Shown here one piece after another: positions 11,095-22,272 of a DNA stretch of 64,000 bases. Position 1 is the stretch's first letter, and the number at the start of each line of letters is the position of its first letter. The position numbers and the translations under genes are program-made. Source of the DNA: Monodelphis domestica (lineage: Eukaryota > Chordata > Mammalia > Didelphimorphia > Didelphidae); contig NC_077228.1 of NCBI RefSeq assembly GCF_027887165.1, positions 185,591,643 to 185,655,642 of the forward strand, read 5' to 3'. The notes below the pieces were generated by a model. The model worked only from the letters and a program-made list of their open reading frames with translations. It had not been told where the DNA came from and ran no database searches.

Positions 11095-11265
11095 TCCTTC
11101 ACTTTCTATCTTGTATCAATTCCAAGACAGAAGAGCAACAAGGGCTGGGCAATCCAGATGAAGTGATTTGCCTGGAGTCACACAGGTAGTGTGTAAGGTC
11201 AAATTTGAACCCAGATCCTCCTGGCTCTAGGTTTGGCAATGTGCTCCCTAGCTGATCCAGTGGCC
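11095..11265 (-). mobile_element. tRNA-derived marsupial SINE (WALLSI/SINE1-like)
   Basis: Reversed landmarks: 'aattccaagacagaagagca', 'gtttgcctggagtcacaca'-type core, and 'aaatttgaacccagatcctc'. Confidence 0.75.
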
Positions 11266-11385
11266 CATTACTGTTAGGGTTACTTTAGGAACCACTGTTA
11301 TAATAAAATCAAGTCTAATGAATGGTTATAAGTATTAGGCACTTAAAAAGCAAAACAAAACTGGAACAAATGTGATTTCACCAAT

Positions 11386-11415
11386 AGAGCAAGCTCCTCG
11401 TGAGGAACTTGCTCT
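11386..11415. repeat. 30-bp near-perfect palindrome
   Basis: The arms are 'agagcaagctcctc' and 'gagga-a-cttgctct', with a 2-nt centre and one mismatch per arm. No family is recognised. Confidence 0.75.
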
Positions 11416-11439
11416 TCTAATGCAAAGGGCAACTTCTCG

Positions 11440-11578
11440 GCAGCCTCTAGACTTAGAGTTGTCTGGGGGCACTGAAATGTTAGGGGGTCACACAGTCAGT
11501 AGAGTCACAGGTAGGACCTGAGCCCAGGTCTTCCAGATCAGGAGGCCACTTTCTATCCAACAAATTTCATGCCGCCTC
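11440..11578 (-). mobile_element. MIR-class SINE remnant
   Basis: A reversed MIR-like order, 'ggtcacacagtcagtagagt' then 'aggacctgagcccaggtctt', ends near 'tttcatgccgcctctc'. Confidence 0.55.
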
Positions 11579-11579
11579 T

Positions 11580-12582
11580 CATTTAATACTTAAGGCAGCT
11601 TTATTGAGTAAATGGGTGCAGGCATGAGTGAACAGAGGAACCCCAAGAGTCACAAGAGGTATAAAGAGTCTGGCTGGCAAATTCTCCTTCTATTCACTCC
11701 CTACCCCCAGTCCCAAGAAACACCGCTTCGACATTAGGGACTTTCCTGGATGAATATTCAGTTTCAGTGGGAAGTCTTGTGCTCTACTAGAGAAAATTCT
11801 CAGATAATGGAGGAAATTTCATGAAATCTCCCCCTGCCTGGTGAAGAAACAGAAGAAAGGGGAAGTAGAAGGAAAAGGTATGAACGTGGTAGACACCTGA
11901 TGGATATTTGTTGAATGAATAAATGAAAAATATGCCTCAAGAAAGTAATGTCATTATATAGAGAGCATGGGTGACTCACGGATGCCCTCTACTCTCTGAG
12001 GCCACTGTGGGTATAGTTATGAAATTAGCATTCATTTATGGAATGTTGTTTTATGAATTCCTGAGTGTTTTCAGATGGGCACTGTCGATGCTTCCTCATA
12101 CTGGCAGACACCCATAGCAACTTGGACTTCAAATTATGATGAGACATAAATATAATGAAATAAGGTATTATCAAATAGTGTTTAAATGAAAATGTAAAAA
12201 CATTCATATAATTTTTCAAAAGGCAATTTAAATACAAATCATTTTCAAAGCTATCACAGCTATTTCCAAAGGAAGAATAGCTCATATAATCTTGCAAAGA
12301 AACAATTCCTTGCCATTTAGAAAAACCTGAAAAGATTATTGTTTTTAAAAAACTATTAGCATATCACCAGTGGATTATCCTAGGGGTAAGTGTTGAAATG
12401 AACTGAACAGGGAATGTGCGTACACTTAAATAGGATGTTTGGTTTAAACAAAAAGGACAAATTCATTGCCTCTATTTCACAACTTCTACAAATGACATAC
12501 GGTTTGTCCCCACTGCATGCTGGATGCCAGTTTCACTAGTTTAAGCTATTCTGAAAATGATGCTATTGTCTATCAGAAACTA
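11580..12582 (-). other. STXBP4: Putative STXBP4 3' untranslated region
   Basis: This is the minus-strand sequence following the TGA. It is AT-rich and without an obvious SINE between about 11.6 and 12.58 kb, unlike the SINE-dense flanks. The first AATAAA I see in gene orientation is near 11605. The true 3' end is not proven; alternative or more distal polyadenylation is possible. Confidence 0.4.
11600..11605 (-). terminator. Candidate poly(A) signal AATAAA for STXBP4
   Basis: The plus strand reads TTTATT, giving AATAAA in gene orientation, about 980 nt after the stop codon. An ATTAAA variant follows 13 nt further on (11582-11587). A downstream GU-rich element is weak, so this remains a candidate. 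Confidence 0.35.
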
Positions 12583-12697
12583 TCAACTCTTTTGGTTGGG
12601 AGGGTCTCTGGGGCAATCTTCTTCATTCTCTTCTGAGCAGGACAAGTTCAGCGCACTTGTCACAGGGTGGATCCACGATGTGGTCTGTGTTACATGA
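12583..12697 (-). CDS. STXBP4: STXBP4 terminal coding exon (WW domain second half and C-terminus)
   Basis: Syntaxin-binding protein 4 (Synip) is a PDZ, coiled-coil and WW protein known to bind syntaxin-4 and to influence insulin-regulated GLUT4 vesicle fusion. Read on the minus strand, a strong acceptor (a pyrimidine-rich tract ending 'tgtttctcttcag', AG at 12698-12699) opens an exon of 115 coding bases. The first T completes an Asn codon begun in the previous exon (AA|T). It then reads HVTQTTSWIHPV, the end of a WW domain with its second Trp and Pro. An acidic tail containing SEENEEDC follows, ending in NQKS and TGA at 12583-12585. From memory the human C-terminus has the same WW end and the same SEENEEDC and NQKS, with a few substitutions between. 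The exon is too short to show as an ordinary ORF. I base the call on protein recall plus exact splice and frame fit. Confidence 0.93.
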
Positions 12698-13109
12698 CTG
12701 AAGAGAAACAGAGAAAACAGTAAGACGTTTCCAGATCATCATCTTAGCCATTTATAGAGATGTCAATTCAACTCCAAAGAAGTCTTCCTCTGAGAGGATT
12801 TCCAAGCAACTTACTTGGTTATATATCAGAGAAAAAAAATGATAAAATTCAACTGGTAGAATTAAAGGTTGAGGATGTCAAAGGAAATGATATTTTTAAG
12901 ACAAAATGAAGAGAACTTAGTATGGCCAGATCCTCAAATTATTCTAGCAAGTAGTAATTATCAAAACTCTTTTCTATTAGTTAACAAATAAAAAGTTATT
13001 GAGGAAATCATGTAGGTAAAAAAACCAATTTAGTATTGTCATATATAATATCTGTGTAATATAATATAAAATATTGTTAACTATCTTGATACCTTTTTTT
13101 AAACCAAGG

Positions 13110-13495
13110 TCGCCAATTATTAGTGTTAAGGATAACCAAAACTTCTGGGAAAACTGGAAAGCAATTTGGTAGGAATTAGTTCATCTTTAATAGACCCCAC
13201 AATAAGCTCCAAATGTATGCAAATATAAAAAGTTACACAGTGTGTGACTATATAATAATAAACATAACATATTAACTATAATAAATATTTTATAATCAAT
13301 GCATATAAATGATCAATAAATTAGAGGAGAATGCATGAGTAGGGGGAGAATTCTAAACTAAATGGGATATGAGTTAATCTTAGAAGATAAAGTGTACTAC
13401 TCTGCATAAAATTGAAAAGCTTTTGCATAAATGAAATCAATGTAGTTGAAATGAGAAGAAAAGTAGATAATGGGGAAAAAATCTTTTTTTAAGTT
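13110..13495 (+). mobile_element. L1 ORF2 remnant
   Basis: Positions 13137-13180 ('acttctgggaaaactgg') match the younger L1 near 61447 ('actgctgggaaaattgg'). Positions 13411-13480 ('ttgaaaagcttttgcataaa') match 61688. An AT-rich gap separates the two. All frames are broken. Confidence 0.75.
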
Positions 13496-13854
13496 TATGC
13501 TATACTTCTCTGCTTTTAAAGAAAGAATGGGATGTCATCTTGTGGGGAAGAATGCCATCAACACTTTCATCTTGGTGATCTAGTGAATGTGATTAGGTAT
13601 TTACAGACAACTTGAACAGGCAAGATACCTTTAAAGTGAGGAATCCTGATAGCTTTCTCCCTGCGACATAATGAGTCACAATTCTATTGCCTGCTATCTA
13701 TGTTATTAATATATTTTAAAACTGTTTTAATGAGAAACCAACTTTTTTTTTGGAGACTAATGGCATGTTACCATAGGAGGTCTGAACAGTTTTAACTTTT
13801 CTTACCAAGCCCTTTTAGAAACAGGAAAGTTGCCTTTTTAAAAAATGTTGACAA

Positions 13855-14375
13855 GTATAAATAACAGCTAACATTTATACAGCACTTTTAAAAGATTTCA
13901 AAGATCTTCACATCTATAATTTCATTTAATCGTAGCTAGATTTTTATATCTGGAACAGGTAGGTGGCACAGTGGATAGAGCCCTGAGTCTGGAGGCAGGA
14001 AGGTTCATCTTCCTGAATTCAATATGGCCTTAGACACTCACTAGCTGGGTGACCCTGGGCAAGTCACTTAATCATGTTTGCCTCAGTTTCTTCAACTGTA
14101 AAATGAGCTGGAGAAGGAAATGGCAAACTACTCCATTATCTTTGCCAAGAAAAAATGAGGCTGGGAAGAGTTAGACCTGACTGAATAATAACAAAAAGCA
14201 TTTATATAGTCCTTTAAAGTTTGCAAAATATTGTACATAGGTTATTTCATTTGATCCTCACAACAATTCTGTGAGCTGTGCTATTATCCCCATTTTAGAT
14301 AAGAGGAAACTCAGACTTAGAGATGGTAAATGACTTGCCCAGAGTCAGAGCTCTTAAGCCACTGCATCATCTTAA
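13855..14375 (-). mobile_element. MIR-class SINE split by a Mar1 SINE
   Basis: The reversed element at 13855-13945 ('taacatttatacagcacttt') resumes at 14199 ('gatcctcacaacaattctgt', 'agatggtaaatgacttgccc'). The two may alternatively be separate MIR copies. Confidence 0.65.
13950..14198 (+). mobile_element. Full-length Mar1-type CORE-SINE
   Basis: Head 'caggtaggtggcacagtgga', core 'gtgaccctgggcaagtcact', tail 'gggaagagttagacctgact' ending in aataataacaaaaa. Confidence 0.88.
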
Positions 14376-15235
14376 CATGTACTTAAGACAGTACATCATC
14401 ACTACATAAGAAATCTCAGATACCATCATTCTGTGAAAAGGGGAGATATGTCAGTGTAAGCATTTACAATGAAAAAATAAACAAGTTGGATATCATGGCT
14501 TTCTTATTGAACATTTTTTTCTTATGCACTTTAGGCAGATCATAAAAAGTATTTAAAAAGTATACTTGTAGTTTGAATTAGCTCCATTCCCTTCATTCCC
14601 CTCCCCCCCATTCCTCTTCCCTGCACCATTCCGTGGCTAGTTTAAAGGAGATTAACAAAACAAAATAAAACCTTGAGCAACACAGACAGACAAAGAAGAA
14701 AGAATTCTTTTGCTGAGGGGTGAATGAAGTTGCCTGTTTGCAAATGTAGAATCTTGAAGAATACTTTTATGTCTGAAATGTAATAATCTTCAATTTTCTC
14801 TTTATTTAAACTGATTATTTTTAAAATCTCAAAACACAAAGTCTCTGCTAAGGAGAAAAAAGTACATGGATGAAGGGCTCTGAACAATGATTAGTGGAGA
14901 ATTCCATTTGGAAATCAAACTTATAAGATCTTTTTATCCCAGTGATAATCCCCCTTAGTTCCTTCAAATATTCAAATGAAATGTTCAAACCAATAGTTTT
15001 ATCTTTTTGTTCTCCTAATATAATCCCTTACACTAATTAAAAACAAAAAAGACAAAAACTAAAACCCAAAATGTAACCTACTCTCAAACCCCAACTTGCT
15101 TTGGACATCATAAAAATTAAGGTACTAACTTATTGGTGAAAATAAAGCTTAAACCATGGAGAGGTGGGAATGTGGTTCATGGACACATTTTACAGATCTG
15201 GAAGCACACTGTTGTGCCACTGGAGGAGATGGCAC
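14376..15235. other. AT-rich stretch with no recognised feature
   Basis: No repeat family or exon is recognised. A C-rich run lies near 14600-14610. The 81-residue minus ORF at 14642-14887 shows no domain. Confidence 0.45.
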
Positions 15236-15239
15236 AATT

Positions 15240-15600
15240 TGCAAGCTTAAGGATGATAAAAATCATGGAATTTAGAGGTAAAAGTAAACTGAGACATATT
15301 CTAGCCAAACACTACTTTACAGGCGAGGAAGCACAGCTGTTAAAGAAATGACTTGTCAGAAGTCACAAGGGCTAGTTAATAGGCAGCACCAAGATTCAAA
15401 CACCAGTTTTCTGACTTCAAATCCAGAGTTTTTCCTACTGTATTAAGAGTGCCTTCTTGAGGGATTTTTAGGATTTTGCTGATTCAGTTCAGAATACTGT
15501 TATCTGATCTGTGATTGGCCCCAGGACTACAGATATGAGTACGAAGACTGCCCATTTCTTAAGAAGCTTACAGTCCAACTGAAGGGAGAGTACAGAGATC
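15240..15600 (-). mobile_element. MIR-class SINE and L2 remnants
   Basis: Positions 15240-15450 show reversed MIR order ('gcgaggaagcacagctgtta', 'gtcagaagtcacaagggcta'). Positions 15490-15600 resemble a reversed L2 tail ending 'aagaagcttacagtccaact'. Confidence 0.5.
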
Positions 15601-16739
15601 TGTCCACACATGACTCTGATACAGAAGAGGGAAATAGATACAAAGGAGAAGTCCAGGAAGAATATAATGAGAAATATGAAGAAGAGTTTAAAGTTTATGT
15701 ATGAAACTTCTTCACCTTCTAGATGAATATATATATAGAAAGTATATAGAAAGCACTGATTATTTGGCTCAGTGGATGGGTGGGGAAATCAGCCCCTTTT
15801 GTATAGGATTCTACCATCACATTTTAGTTCTACAAAAGTATTGTGGCTAAAGAGCTTTGACATAATCAATGTGATAAGATAATCCCAGATTTACTGGTCT
15901 AGAGAACATTCTAGAATTAGAAATATATCCTCTTTGATTTGTATATTTGGTAGGTCAGCTGAGAAGACAGAGTTCGAGTCAGTCCCTTTGACCCTGCTTA
16001 ATTAATAAAGCCTCCATGGCTCATAAAGCAAGATGTTACCACTTAGTGTAAAAAATTTAGAGCCCTAAAGAGAAATGAGGCAGCCTATAAAATATGAAAG
16101 TCTCCGAGTTGAACATACGCTACTGTTTCCCCTCCTCCCTTCTCTCCATTGTTCCTATATGGAGAGATCCATCTGACCTCATTTCAGGAGTAATCAACTG
16201 TGGTTCAGAGATGTATCTGCAAACCTACAAAGCTTTAAACTTGCTTTCTCTGAATGATTGCCAAGTCAGCTGTCAGTGACATTTGATCTGCAGAGATGTC
16301 TGTTTTGTTTTCTTCTTTATAATAATAGTAAACTGTAAGATAAATTTTATAGCTTACCCAAACACAGGAGGGAAGTATATTTTATTTTGTTGGCAAAGAA
16401 ACGCAAGTGAATTATTTAAATGCCATTATAATTACTCTCCTTATGGTTTGTGCTTCCCAGCATGCAAAATGCTTTCTTTCAAAATCAAAATTTAGGACAA
16501 CCTCTGTTAAAGGGACAAAAAAGGGGTTATAAAGACAAATAATGTTCTGGTTTTAAAAAGCTTATTCTCACAGTCTCTTTCAACTACAAATGAGGCTCTT
16601 TATATCATATTTTCCATTGGGGATGCCATTATTTATAACTATACACACACATATTTATCTGTTTGCATATGCATATTATTTTGTCATCTTTAATGGAGAG
16701 CTACAGAACTACATTTTAATTATCTTTGTTTTCTCACAA

Positions 16740-17200
16740 GGTTATAGATTTAAAGTTGAAAGGGCTTTTAGAATTCATTTTTTCATCCATCCATCCATCC
16801 ATCCATCCATCCATCTAGACTGTGAGCTTTTGAGAGCAGGTTTTTTTTTTCTTCTCCTTTCACCCTCCAGTATTTAGCACAATACCTGTCACTTGTTAGG
16901 TACTTACTAAATGTTTATTGGCTGTTTGATATAGTCTAATCCTTTCATTTTTACAGATGAGGAAACTGAGATCCTCAATAAAGGTTAAGTGTCTTGCTCA
17001 AGAGTCACATTGCAAGTTAGTAGTAAATTAACAAGTTGATAAATATTTATTAAGTATCTATTATATGCCACATACAAAGAAAGGCAAAAAATAGTCTCTG
17101 CTCTCAAGGAGTTCACAATCTAATGGGGAAGAGCCAGGATTTGAACTCAAGTCTGCTTTCAAACCCAGTAATCTCCCATTGCACAACACAGTGTGTCATA
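16740..17200 (-). mobile_element. MIR-class SINE broken twice by L2 pieces
   Basis: Reversed MIR segments at 16740-16783, 16926-17030 ('cagatgaggaaactgagatc') and 17130-17200 ('gagccaggatttgaactcaa') are interrupted twice. First comes (CATC)n at 16784-16814 plus an L2 3' end to 16925, then a reversed L2 tail at 17031-17130 ('caaggagttcacaatctaat'). Confidence 0.6.
16784..16814. repeat. (CATC)n microsatellite
   Basis: About eight uninterrupted 4-bp units sit immediately upstream of an L2 3' fragment. Confidence 0.95.
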
Positions 17201-17394
17201 GACTGTATTAGTAGGTCCTTAATATATAGTAAGATAAATGGATATGCACATATAATATTTTTGTGAAGTCTTTTTTACATCAAAGGAAAACAAACTCTTA
17301 TGTCAACATTTTTTAGGCAACAAGACTTATCAGGCACAAGAATACACTTCCTAAGGGATATAAAGTTAAATGGGGAAAATGGCTAGCTTGAGAT

Positions 17395-17645
17395 AGTAGT
17401 AGTACTAGTTAGTATTTATGTAGTTCTTACTATGTGTTAAGTACCATGCTACATGCTTTAAAAATATTATTTGATTTGATCATCACAACAACCTTGTAAG
17501 GTAGGTGTCACTATTATTCCCATTTTACATTTGGGGAACCTGAGGCAAACAGGTTAAGTGATTTGCCCAATGGTCATATACTTATTATCTGAGGCCACAT
17601 TTGAAGTCAAGTCTTTCTGTCTCCAGACCCTGTACCATTGTGATG
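17395..17645 (-). mobile_element. MIR-class SINE, nearly full length
   Basis: Reversed landmarks appear in order: 'gtagttcttactatgtgtta', 'gatcatcacaacaaccttgt', 'cctgaggcaaacaggttaag', 'cagaccctgtaccattgtga'. Confidence 0.75.
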
Positions 17646-17737
17646 GACAATGCTCTCACGACAAACAAATCCAGAGGGGTCCAAGAACCTCAGGATCTCA
17701 GAACAGAGATGAAGTAGTTTCAACAAAAATAATGAAG

Positions 17738-17942
17738 TTGGGGGCAGCTGGGTAGCCCAGTGGATTGAAAGCCAGACCTAGAGATGGGAGGTCCTACGTT
17801 TAAATTTGGCCTCAGACACTTCCCAGCTGTGTGACCCTCGGCAAGTCACTTGACCCCCATTGCCTAGCCCTTACCAGTCTTCTGCCTTGGAACCAACACA
17901 CAGTATTGATTCCAAGATGGAAGGTAACGGTTTTAAAAAAAA
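17738..17942 (+). mobile_element. Full-length tRNA-derived SINE with target duplication
   Basis: It runs from 'ttgggggcagctgggtagcc' to 'ccaagatggaaggtaacggt' and an A-tail. A 13-bp target duplication flanks it: aaaaataatgaag at 17725-17737 and aaaaataatgagg at 17938-17950 (one mismatch). Confidence 0.92.
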
Positions 17943-18179
17943 TAATGAGGCCAACTTGCAATGATGATAAAGCATCGCCATAGCATTAGAAGCCCTGAGG
18001 GTGTTGATCATTGCAGACTAACAAGTAACAGTTTTCCATCCTCTAAAATACTTCTATATGAAAATAACAGGCACCTCATTCCCAAATACATGAGGAGCTT
18101 ATTCAGCATTTTTCCAGTACAGAACCATATCTGGAAAGTCAAAATAATTCTTCATCTCCTAACTCTTCCATGCTATCTC

Positions 18180-18400
18180 TTGCCCTACTCTCATTCCAAA
18201 TCTCTTGAAAACTGTAAGTTTTCTCTCTCTCCTCAAAGTACACTGAATTTGCTTATCTTCAAACATGTTGCATTCCCTTCCTTCATTTTCAGTAGAATGT
18301 AAACTTCTTGAAGGTTGGTATTATTCTGTTTTTTGGAGTTTCTCTCTCCACTTCTGAACATATGTCTTATATTAGGCAGGAACTTAATGAATTTTGGATT
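18180..18400 (+). mobile_element. L2 3' end remnant
   Basis: It carries 'agaatgtaaacttcttgaag' followed by a worn 'ttaggcaggaacttaatgaa' tail. Confidence 0.55.
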
Positions 18401-18439
18401 CAATTGTTGGAGCTGAAGAAATCCAACAGCACATACTGG

Positions 18440-18665
18440 AAGTCTTAGGTTTGGAATTTGGAGAACAAATACTGATTCCCAAAGTGCTTAGAATGCTAGT
18501 TATATGGTCTAGGGCAAGTTATTTAATCTGAACCTCATTTTCTTCATTTGGAAAAAAATAGAGATAATAATATGTGAAGCACCTACCCTTTAGATTTTAC
18601 CATGAAGATCCAATGGAATAACACTGAGAAAGTGTCTTAAAAATCTTAAACAAATCCATAAATAT
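18440..18665 (+). mobile_element. MIR-class SINE
   Basis: 'ggtctagggcaagttattta', 'cctcattttcttcatttgg' and 'gtgtcttaaaaatcttaaac' appear in MIR order. Confidence 0.65.
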
Positions 18666-18817
18666 CAGCAGTGATCAATATGACAACACTGTAGGGTCTG
18701 TGTAACTAAAAAATTAGCAAAATTCCAACTGGTAATTAATATGGCACCGTCAAGATCTGAAATTTTTCTGGTCAAATTTTATCTTTAACATGTCATCCCT
18801 TAATATGAATCTCTCTT

Positions 18818-19020
18818 TTTAAAAAAACCCTTACCTTCTCTCTTAGAATTAATACTAAGTAAGTATCAGTTCCAAGGCAGAAGAGTGGTAAGGCCTAGGC
18901 AATGGGGGTCAAGTGACTAGGTCAGGATTACACAACTAGGAAGAGTCTGAGGCCAGATTTGAACCTAGGAACTCTTATCTCTAGGTCTGGCTCTCTATCT
19001 ACTAGGTCACCTAGATGCCC
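18818..19020 (-). mobile_element. tRNA-derived marsupial SINE, full length
   Basis: It starts 'taaaaaaacccttaccttct' and ends 'ctactaggtcacctagatgc'. Both ends and the core are present. Confidence 0.87.
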
Positions 19021-19464
19021 TATGTACCTCTTACCAGAATAAGTGAATATTTTGAATGTGATCTATAATCCATGAAAACAAAAACAAAAATGTTTTAGAC
19101 TTTCCTTTTTTTTTTAACTTAAAAAAATCTATAAGTTTCAGAAATCTAATTCACTAAGGTACAGGGTCACAGGATTGAGAAATTTGGAGATGGAAAGGAC
19201 TTTAAAGAACATATAGAGAAATATAGCTAAGTCTGAGTCTAATCTTTTCAGAGATGATTTTGATATGGGCAGATTGCCTCCATTGGTGGTGGTGGTAGGG
19301 GATATTTGGAATTTCGTTCTTACTATATCTTCTTTTTTATTATTTTATTATTTAAAATTTTATTTAATTAGATGATTTAGAATAATTTTCCATGGTTACA
19401 AGAATCATGTTACTTACTATATCTTCTAAACAAATATAATATCAAAAGGAAAATAAAACATTTA

Positions 19465-19640
19465 TGGCAGGGGCTTTTGACCTTTTTTTGTTGTCACAGT
19501 CCCCTTTGGAAGATCCCTTCTTAGAATGTTTTTAAATACCTAAAATAAAATACATGCAAATACAAAAGGAATCAATTATATCTAAATAAAACTTTTGAAA
19601 TAGACATGTGAAAAAAAAACAAGTTCACAGAACCCAAGTT
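19465..19640 (+). mobile_element. Small non-autonomous hAT-type DNA element
   Basis: The left end 'caggggcttttgacc' and right end 'gttaagaacccct' are imperfect inverted repeats. Between them lie 'gcctttgg'-type and 'aatcaattatatctaaataa' segments shared with the copy at 10373. An 8-bp target duplication is not recognisable. Confidence 0.7.
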
Positions 19641-19799
19641 AAGAACCCCTAATTTGACTGTCTTATTTTATAGGTGAGGACACTGAATCTTAGAGTAAGG
19701 AGTGATTTGTCCAAGGTCACACAGATAATGAAGTCACAAAGATGGGACAGGAATATGATGATCTGAATCATTAAGAGAGAATCAGTAAGAGACAGCTAA

Positions 19800-19992
19800 T
19801 TGGAGAGGTGGGTAGAGTGATCAACCTGGAGTTAGGAGGATGAGTTCAAATGTAACTTCAGATACTAGTAGCCCCATCTATAAAATAGGGGTAAAAATAG
19901 CACCTACCTCTAAGAGTTGTTGTTAGGATCAAAAGATAATATTTTTAAAGTGCTTTGGAAACCTTAAAGCACTATGTAAATGCTAGCAAAGA
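19800..19992 (+). mobile_element. MIR-class SINE
   Basis: It contains 'tctataaaataggggtaaaa', 'atagcacctacctctaagag' and 'aaagcactatgtaaatgcta'. Confidence 0.75.
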
Positions 19993-20041
19993 CTCTAAAA
20001 CTCTAATTCTTGGATAGAACAATCAGCTATACAAATTGTTT

Positions 20042-20042
20042 A

Positions 20043-20096
<54 letters not shown>

Positions 20097-20109
20097 ATCT
20101 ATCTATCTA
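20042..20109. repeat. (TCTG)n(TCTA)n microsatellite
   Basis: Three TCTG units are followed by about a dozen TCTA units with one interruption near 20096-20100. Confidence 0.95.
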
Positions 20110-20224
20110 CACACAGACACATATAAAAAACAAATAAATGGACAGAGAAATATGGACTGTGATTTCATCATAATAGGGAACTACTGTGAGGAAACTACTG
20201 ACATAGGTCAGCATCTTTTTTACA

Positions 20225-20466
20225 GGGGTAGCTATGTGGCACAGTGGATAGAGCACTGGGCTTGGACTTAGGAAGACTCACTTTCTTGAGTTCAAATACA
20301 TCCTTAGACACTCACTGTGTGACCCCTGGGCAAGTTACTCAACCCTGTTTGCCTCAGTTTCCTCATCTATAAAATGAGTTGGGTAAGGCAATGGCAAACC
20401 ACTCCAGTATCTTTTCCAGGAAGATCCCCAATGGGGCCATAAAGAGTTGGACACAACTGAAAAACT
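20225..20466 (+). mobile_element. Full-length Mar1-type CORE-SINE
   Basis: Head 'ggtagctatgtggcacagtg', core 'tttgcctcagtttcctcatc', tail 'aaagagttggacacaactga'. Confidence 0.9.
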
Positions 20467-20494
20467 AAGGAATAACTACCTTTTCTATATAGAT

Positions 20495-20635
20495 TGTAGA
20501 CTTAAGATTGCTGCCTAAAGCATTGAAGGGTTGTGACTTGCCCAGGATCACACTGTCAGTAATGTGTCAGAGGAAGGCCTTGAAGCTAGGACTTCTTGGC
20601 TCTAAGGCCAGGTCTCAATGCCTGATACCACCACT
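20495..20635 (-). mobile_element. MIR-class SINE remnant
   Basis: Reversed 'gtgacttgcccaggatcaca' and 'aagctaggacttcttggctc' are present. Confidence 0.6.
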
Positions 20636-20639
20636 GTCT

Positions 20640-21938
20640 TTCATAATATGGATATGGCTACTTTAAAAAAACTGCTGCAGAAAAATATGGGTGTGGACAA
20701 AGTCATTTTTATGATATCATACTGTCTTATAGAATTGAGATTTAGAGCGAGGCAAACCATTCCCAAGGACAAAATGATTTTTCTTGAACTATGAGCAATT
20801 TTTAAGCTATTATTTAAGAAACATGAAATCACCAAATCCAATCTAAGCGACATACATAGGGAGCAATAAATTCTCTTTGAGGGATGCAGAGAGAGGTCTG
20901 ATGCTGATTTTCTCATTTCCAGTGATAACAGAAATGACTGGTAGTGATGAAGAGAGTTGGGTGAGGGCTTATTTAAGAGCAAAAAAGAAAAACAAACAAA
21001 CAAACAAAAAACAAAACCAAAAAGATGGGTGTCCCTATGCAGAAGCAGGACAGATTTTTGAAACACCATCAGGGTGGGAGGGGGAGATATCAAATTATAG
21101 GGCATGGCTAAGTCTATGTGGGCATCAGGTTGCTTGAATATCCTGGACTTTAAGTTATGTGGTAGTTATAATCATTCTGATCTAGGGACTATGGAAAAAC
21201 ACTTTGCTTTGAGGTAATTTAGATCTCTAATGGGGAGAGGGTATCAGAGCAAAATCCTACGCTGTAATAGAGATAATTTATCACCTGAAGAGACAAGGAG
21301 TTACTGCAGATGTTGGTTAAGTATTCTGGATCAAACTAATCAGGCTAGGGAGGTGGGAGGGTCATAGCATTAGTACTTGACAATAAATCTTGATAAATGC
21401 AGCAAGCAGGTAAGGTGCCAAGGAGGCAAACGAGCCCTAAATGTCTAGTAAAATAAAAATATAATTCCAAGGAGGCAATGAGGTTCCAAAATATTTCACC
21501 CAATACTGCTTTTCCTTCTGCGCAAAGTGCAAAGAAATATGTGCCATGCTTAAGTTCTACCTGTCAGAGGAGAGATATTTGGATATGGATGTTTTATTCA
21601 TTTAAGTGGGCTTCGCTATATCACATGGAACCCAAGCCAGCTGGCTTGCTTCTTTTAAATGATGATTTCTCAGGCAGCACTTTATATTCTTCCACCCCTT
21701 CATAGATATTTATAGAAAATTCAGAGCAAGCTGTCTCAGGCTCAAGAGGCTATGCAGACTCTCTGCTCATGTGCTGGCATTCTGGGGTCCTTTACTGGTC
21801 TTGGGGCCACATGGTTGCCTGCTGATTCTGGCCTCTGATTTTAACTTAAAGCTCTGAGAAAATCTGCAGGTAAAAAAATTCCTGTCGGAAGCAGATCAGC
21901 ACGTGGCAATATTGCAACACAGTTTTAAAAGGACCAGT
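20640..21938. other. Repeat-poor intronic stretch, no exon found
   Basis: Apart from a (CAAA)n run at about 20985-21017, I see no repeat. The 154-residue minus ORF at 20641-21105 is low in complexity, spans the reversed (TTTG)n run and shows no domain. I treat it as a chance frame. Confidence 0.5.
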
Positions 21939-21941
21939 GTT

Positions 21942-22236
21942 GCTTGGAGGGAATGGTGGTACATGTCCGAAATCCCAGCAATCAGGGAGGATAAGATTGG
22001 TAGATTACTTCAGCTTGGGAATTCTGAGCTGCAGTGGAGCCAGAGCTGAAAAGGTGTCTACACTAAATCCAGCACCAATTGGTGTGCTGCTGCTGGGAGT
22101 GAGGGGAAGCGGATGGTAACCCAGGCTGTCTAAGGAGGGAGAACATGCCCAGATTAGAAATGAAGAAGCCAAGGCTCCTGTACCTAGACCTAATGGTGGC
22201 ATTTCTAGTTAGGGAGAGAGTGGGAGACCTGCTCTC
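21942..22236 (+). pseudogene. 7SL (SRP) RNA retropseudogene, near full length
   Basis: It aligns end to end with 7SL RNA, the scaffold of the signal recognition particle. The 5' Alu-domain landmark 'aaatcccagcaatcaggga' stands for aatcccagctactcggga. The middle includes 'gtgtctacactaaatccagc' (gtgtccgcactaagttcggc). The S-domain has 'taaggagggagaacatgccc'. The 3' end 'gagacctgctctc' (gagaccccgtctc) is followed by A11. The S-domain is retained, so this is a copy of the whole RNA rather than an Alu-like SINE. Divergence is scattered throughout, so it is probably not functional. The poly(A) tail indicates LINE-mediated insertion. Target duplication is unclear. It lies in the last STXBP4 intron, antisense to the gene. 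Confidence 0.88.
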
Positions 22237-22272
22237 AAAAAAAAAAAGTCAATACCTATGTGTTTTTTCTTT

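Noticed and set aside
20641..21105. 154-residue minus ORF
   Set aside because: Low-complexity composition across a (CAAA)n run, no domain, no splice context.
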